Assembly: GCA_002779455.1 (NCBI GenBank)
Contig: PEWM01000177.1
Location: 1-8,429 of the forward strand
Origin: Deltaproteobacteria bacterium CG07_land_8_20_14_0_80_60_11
Lineage (GTDB): Bacteria; Desulfobacterota; Desulfobaccia; Desulfobaccales; 0-14-0-80-60-11
Length of the DNA stretch: 8,429 nt
Reading direction: 5' to 3'
Every line of letters begins with the position of its first letter. Position 1 is the first letter of the stretch. Both the position numbers and the translations under genes were made by a program. The notes beneath the pieces are model-generated. The model did not search any database and was not told the DNA's origin. It was given only the letters and a program-made list of their open reading frames with translations. Shown piece after piece: positions 5,192-8,429 of the stretch.

Positions 5192-6559
5192 ATGAGCGTC
5201 ATCCTCGTCGTGGACGACGACGCCCCCACCCGGGAGGCGTTGGCGACCGGCTTAAAGAAGTTGGGCCATGAGATCTATCTGGCCGGCACCGGGGCCGCGG
5301 CCCTGGACGAAGTCCGGCATCACCCCGTGGACCTGGCCATCATTGACCTGAAGCTCCCGGACATGGAGGGCACCGAGCTCTTCGGGGCCCTGCGCATCCT
5401 GCGGCCGGAAGCCATTGCCATCATGATTTCCGGCGCCGCCACCGTGGACGAGGCCGTGTCCGCCCTGAAGCGGGGGATTTACGATTTCGTCACCAAGGAC
5501 TTCCGCATGGGGGACTTGCGCAAGGTGGTGAGCAAGGCCCTGGAGACCCAGCAGCTCCTGGTGGAAAACCAGCGGCTGCGGGAAGCCCTTAAGGACCGGG
5601 GCCCCACCGGCCGCATCATCGGCCGGGGGCCGGCTATCCTCAAGGTCCTCCACCTGATCAGTCAGGTGGCGCCCATGAAGAGCACCGCGCTTATCGAAGG
5701 GGAGTCCGGAGTGGGCAAGGAGCTCATCGCCGAAGCCATCCACTACCAGAGCCCCCGGCGGCCCAAGCCCCTGGTCAAAATCAACTGCGGCGCCCTGCCG
5801 GAGGGGCTCATCGAATCGGAGCTCTTCGGGCACGAGAAAGGCTCCTTCACCGGGGCCATCCAGCAGCGCAAGGGCCGCTTCGAACTGGCCGACGGGGGCA
5901 CCATCTTTTTGGACGAGATCAGCGAGATACCCCCGGCTACCCAGGTGAAGCTGTTGCGGGTGCTCCAGGAGGGGGAATTTGAAAGGGTCGGGGGGACCCA
6001 GACCCTGAAGGCGGACGTCCGGGTGATCGCCGCCACCAACCGGGACCTGGAAGAGGAGGTGGCCGCGGGACGCTTCCGCAAGGATCTGTTCTACCGCCTG
6101 AACGTCATCCACCTGGTCATCCCGCCCCTGCGGGACCGGGTGGAGGACATCCCCCTGCTGGCCCTGCACTTTCTCGATAAGTTCTGCCTGGAAAACGACC
6201 GCCGCCCCATGGGGTTCAGACCGGAAGTCATGGAGGCCTTGAAAAGTTATTACTGGCCCGGCAACATCCGGGAGTTGCAGAACGTGGTGGAGCGGGCCGT
6301 GGCCCTGTGCGCCAGCAACATGGTGGAATTCGAGGACCTGCCGGATGAAATCCGCCGGCATTCCCCGGCAGACGACAAGATTGTTCTGCCGGTGGGGTCT
6401 TCCATGGATGAGATCGAGCGCCAGGCCATCCTCCAGACCCTGAGAAAGACCGGGGGCGACAAGGAACTGGCCGCCCGCCTCCTGGGCATCGGCCTGGCCA
6501 CCCTGTACCGGCGCCTTAAGGAGATGGAGCTGAAAGACGTTCCGCCGGAGGAGTCCTGA
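5192..6559 (+). CDS. Sigma-54-dependent response regulator, NtrC/AtoC type (receiver, AAA+, Fis HTH)
   Basis: The receiver domain (1-120) has the acidic cluster VVDDD (Asp8-10), phosphoacceptor Asp52 in IIDLKLPD, Ser80 and Lys102. The AAA+ domain (about 140-380) has Walker A GESGVGKE (170-177), the sigma-54-contacting loop GSFTGA (217-222), Walker B GTIFLDE (236-242) and arginine-containing RFRKDLFYRLN (294-304). A Fis-type helix-turn-helix lies at about 408-445 (ELAARLLGIGLATLYRRLKEM). At 455 residues all domains are present and intact. When phosphorylated, such proteins oligomerise, hydrolyse ATP and open sigma-54 promoters. No sensor kinase is in the window. The receiver motif is TKDF rather than the usual TKPF, so the conserved proline after Lys102 is absent. 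There is no clear Shine-Dalgarno before ATG 5192, but the MSVILVVDDD start fits the family exactly. It is immediately followed by the agmatinase gene, so both are probably co-transcribed. The regulated targets cannot be read from the sequence. Confidence 0.95.
   Translation: MSVILVVDDDAPTREALATGLKKLGHEIYLAGTGAAALDEVRHHPVDLAIIDLKLPDMEGTELFGALRILRPEAIAIMISGAATVDEAVSALKRGIYDFVTKDFRMGDLRKVVSKALETQQLLVENQRLREALKDRGPTGRIIGRGPAILKVLHLISQVAPMKSTALIEGESGVGKELIAEAIHYQSPRRPKPLVKINCGALPEGLIESELFGHEKGSFTGAIQQRKGRFELADGGTIFLDEISEIPPATQVKLLRVLQEGEFERVGGTQTLKADVRVIAATNRDLEEEVAAGRFRKDLFYRLNVIHLVIPPLRDRVEDIPLLALHFLDKFCLENDRRPMGFRPEVMEALKSYYWPGNIRELQNVVERAVALCASNMVEFEDLPDEIRRHSPADDKIVLPVGSSMDEIERQAILQTLRKTGGDKELAARLLGIGLATLYRRLKEMELKDVPPEES
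6547..6553 (+). promoter_or_regulatory. Ribosome binding site of the agmatinase inside the regulator gene
   Basis: GGAGGAG lies in the last codons of the regulator gene, seven bases before the agmatinase ATG. Its position before the regulator stop (6557-6559) suggests translational coupling. Confidence 0.75.
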
Positions 6560-6560
6560 G

Positions 6561-7439
6561 ATGGCCTGGCTAAACTTCCTGGACCTGCGATCATTGCCGG
6601 TCAAAGAGGCCGAAGCGGTGATCCTGCCTATTCCCTATGAAGCCACTACCACCTATGGGGCCGGCGCCCGTCAAGGCCCGGAGGCGATACTGGCCGCCTC
6701 CCGCCAGGTGGAGCTGTGGGACGAGGACGATAACTGGGACCCATCGGCCGCCATCCGCCTGGCCACCGCCGCCCCCATCCTGCCGGAGGTCTCAGGCCCC
6801 CAGGCCATGGTGGAGAAAATCAAGCGGGTGGTGCAGCCCTTAATCGCCCAGGGCAAGCTTATCTGCGCCCTGGGCGGCGAACACACCATCACCGTGGCCC
6901 TGCTCCAGGCCATGCAGACCCGCTACCCGGACCTGACGGTGGTGGCCCTGGACGCCCACGCCGATATGCGGGAGAGCTACGACGGCAGCAAACTCTCCCA
7001 TGCCTGCGTCATGCGCCGGGCCTATGAACTGGGGCGCCCCCTCACCCTCATGGGGGTGCGCAGCTATTCCCAGGACGAGTACCAGCTCCTGCGGGTGGCG
7101 CCGCGCCTTACGGTTTTCAAAGCTCGGGACCTTCACACCCCCTCGGGCTGGGATAAGGCCTTGGAACACCTCCAAGGCATCTCCGGGCCGGTGTATCTCT
7201 CCATCGACTTAGACGCCCTGGACCCCGGCATCATGCCCGCCGTGGGCACCCCGGAACCCGGCGGCCTGTCGTACGCCCAGGTCCTGACCATCATCGAAAC
7301 CCTGACCCAACGAGGCCCCATAATCGGCCTGGACCTGGTGGAACTGGCCCCCATCCCGGGGCATACGGTGAGCGAATTCACCGCAGCCCGGCTGCTCTAT
7401 AAGGTCCTGGGCTATATCTATCACTCACGGCTGAAATGA
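6561..7439 (+). CDS. speB: Agmatinase-type ureohydrolase
   Basis: This 292-residue protein has every manganese ligand of the arginase/agmatinase fold: His108 in GGEHT, Asp131, His133 and Asp135 in DAHADMR, and Asp216 and Asp218 in SIDLDALDP. The N-terminal IPYEATTTYGAGARQGP, GTPEPGG (229-235) and VELAPIPGHTVSEFTAARL (260-278) are typical of bacterial SpeB proteins. Agmatinase converts agmatine to putrescine and urea in the cytoplasm, the second step of the arginine-decarboxylase route to polyamines. Related ureohydrolases acting on guanidinobutyrate, formiminoglutamate or other guanidino compounds look similar, so substrate assignment is tentative. It starts one base after the regulator's TGA with a strong GGAGGAG, so it is the second gene of a two-gene operon. 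No arginine decarboxylase or other polyamine gene is seen in the window. Composition is GC-rich like the regulator and contrasts with the following gene. Confidence 0.9.
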   Translation: MAWLNFLDLRSLPVKEAEAVILPIPYEATTTYGAGARQGPEAILAASRQVELWDEDDNWDPSAAIRLATAAPILPEVSGPQAMVEKIKRVVQPLIAQGKLICALGGEHTITVALLQAMQTRYPDLTVVALDAHADMRESYDGSKLSHACVMRRAYELGRPLTLMGVRSYSQDEYQLLRVAPRLTVFKARDLHTPSGWDKALEHLQGISGPVYLSIDLDALDPGIMPAVGTPEPGGLSYAQVLTIIETLTQRGPIIGLDLVELAPIPGHTVSEFTAARLLYKVLGYIYHSRLK

Positions 7440-7521
7440 CGGTTTTCTAATTTCGGTTCTTATTTAAATAAAATTGACCAGTTCACGAAGTCCCAGTCTC
7501 AAGAAATAAGGATAATAGAAA
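7440..7521 (+). other. AT-rich intergenic spacer before the helicase gene
   Basis: This 82-base spacer marks a sharp drop in GC. It contains a 10-base palindrome TATTTAAATA (7461-7470), a TTGACC (7474-7479) without a well-spaced -10, and GATAAT (7511-7516) just upstream of the helicase start. No terminator hairpin for the agmatinase is visible. A promoter for the helicase is likely here but cannot be fixed. Confidence 0.35.
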
Positions 7522-8429
7522 ATGCCTCTGAAAGATTACGAGGAGATTGTGACTCACTTCGCGGCTCCAACCCTCGTTCTTGCAGGGCCTGGTGCAGGGA
7601 AAACATACCTGCTTGCAGACAGAGTCACGCGGCTATTGCGAAGTGGGGTTGATAAAGACAATATTACTGTTATCACCTTCGGAAAAGACGCAAACCGGCA
7701 TATGAGAGAAGAGCTAATCAATCCTAAAGGTAAATTCAAAATTCCATCAGATAGCCTCCCTCACGTATCTACAATGCATTCTCTGGGGCTCAGCATAGTT
7801 CAAGAGAAGACCCGCTTTGTAAGGCTCAAGAAAACAGACTTGAAAGTTCAGAATGAAGAGGAGGTCAAGCGATTATTATTTCGAGATGCCGCTTTAATAC
7901 TCGGATACACCGAAGCCCAAGGTTCTATTGCATCAAAGTGCAAGTCATGCGGTGATTGCAGCGAATCTCCCGGTGCAGAATACTGTGAAATATGCGCAAA
8001 ATATCGGGAAATAATGTCGAAGGGCAATTACATAGATTTCGATGATCAAATCCATTTCACCTGCAAGATTCTTGAGAATTTTCCCGATATCCTCTATAAA
8101 TACCAATCCAAAGCGGACCACCTTTTGGTGGACGAATATCAGGACATAAATGCTACCCAGTTTAAGTTGATTGAGCTTCTGAGCAGGAGGAGCCGCAATG
8201 GGCTTTTTGCGGTTGGTGATGATGCGCAGAGCATTTATGGTTTTCGTGGCGGAGACCCAAAATTCATACTGCGTTTTGAGCATGATTTTCCCGGGGCAGA
8301 AGTCGCGACTTTGGCAAGTAGTCGAAGGTGTCATGAAAATATCATGGAGGCTTCGTTCAAAGTCCTAGAAAAATATTATCCTGACTGGACTGGAAGACCC
8401 GATTTAAAGTATTACAAGGACAAAGGTGA
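7522..8429 (+). CDS. UvrD/Rep-family (SF1A) helicase with a cysteine cluster, 3' end outside the window
   Basis: An open frame of 302 codons runs off the right edge; the final bases TGA are not in frame. The ATG is preceded by AAGGA (7508-7512), nine bases upstream. Helicase motifs appear in order: Walker A LAGPGAGKT (20-28), motif Ia-like ITFGKDANRHM (51-61), Ib-like VSTMHSLGL (82-90), YIDFDD (170-175), Walker B/motif II LLVDEYQDIN (201-210), motif III FAVGDDAQSIYGFRGGDP (229-246) and a motif-IV-like LASSRRCHEN (264-273). UvrD-like proteins unwind DNA 3' to 5' with ATP. Unusually, before motif II lies C-x2-C-x2-C-x8-C-x2-C (Cys140, 143, 146, 155, 158), a likely zinc-binding insertion in the 1B region. 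The N-terminal Q motif is degenerate: LKDYEE in place of L-N-x-x-Q. Codon use is AT-rich compared with the agmatinase, suggesting acquired DNA. Repair, plasmid/phage or defence roles are all possible; downstream genes would decide. Confidence 0.85.
   Translation, partial: MPLKDYEEIVTHFAAPTLVLAGPGAGKTYLLADRVTRLLRSGVDKDNITVITFGKDANRHMREELINPKGKFKIPSDSLPHVSTMHSLGLSIVQEKTRFVRLKKTDLKVQNEEEVKRLLFRDAALILGYTEAQGSIASKCKSCGDCSESPGAEYCEICAKYREIMSKGNYIDFDDQIHFTCKILENFPDILYKYQSKADHLLVDEYQDINATQFKLIELLSRRSRNGLFAVGDDAQSIYGFRGGDPKFILRFEHDFPGAEVATLASSRRCHENIMEASFKVLEKYYPDWTGRPDLKYYKDKG

Noticed and set aside
5166..5195. Nine-codon ORF MSIEQAHYL overlapping the regulator start by ATGA
   Set aside because: It could couple translation to the regulator, which itself lacks a clear ribosome site. 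However, the micro-ORF has no Shine-Dalgarno either and is short enough to be chance.
5252..6604. 450-codon open frame on the minus strand opposite the sigma-54 regulator
   Set aside because: The plus-strand regulator has all family motifs across this span. The antisense frame is a by-product of GC-rich codon use and its product shows no recognisable domain.

Overview
The window comes from a GC-rich bacterium. Its style suggests a delta-proteobacterium (Desulfobacterota/Syntrophobacterales-like): a sigma-54-dependent response regulator, a tandem-GAF protein, an archaeal-type thymidylate-synthase-like protein with a DUF4346 tail, strong Shine-Dalgarno sites, and palindromic intergenic repeats. 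This placement is an inference; no marker gene fixes the taxon.

Left part (minus strand): the first 149 bases hold the start of a membrane protein, probably TVP38/TMEM64 family. A 291-base gap follows, with a perfect 13-bp hairpin and a possible 7-residue leader ORF. Next is a soluble protein made of two GAF domains (441-1508) with no output domain. A divergent intergenic stretch separates it from the plus-strand genes.

Middle (plus strand): 1783-3273 encodes a large thymidylate-synthase-like protein with an MtrA-like N-terminus and a DUF4346-like C-terminus. Base composition changes sharply inside this gene: about 65-70% GC at both ends and about 35-45% in sampled blocks of the centre. Several residues of the usual dUMP pocket are also changed. 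After it come five tandem heptamers, a palindrome and a REP-like element. Then follow an M23-like metallopeptidase-fold gene without a signal peptide (3482-4081), a second copy of the REP-like element, and an alpha/beta hydrolase of the KANL3/TEX30 type (4380-5048). A long inverted repeat closes that unit.

Right part (plus strand): an NtrC-type regulator (receiver, AAA+, Fis HTH) and an agmatinase-type ureohydrolase are one base apart and almost certainly form an operon. Right after the agmatinase the base composition drops from about 70% to the mid-40s% GC. Here a UvrD/Rep-type helicase gene begins (7522) and runs off the window end. It carries a five-cysteine cluster before its Walker B motif and looks like accessory DNA.

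No RNA gene, CRISPR array, transposase or integrase is recognisable. The most interesting points are the compositional mosaic and altered active site of the thymidylate-synthase-like gene, the cysteine-cluster helicase at a composition boundary, and the M23-like gene bracketed by two related palindromic elements.
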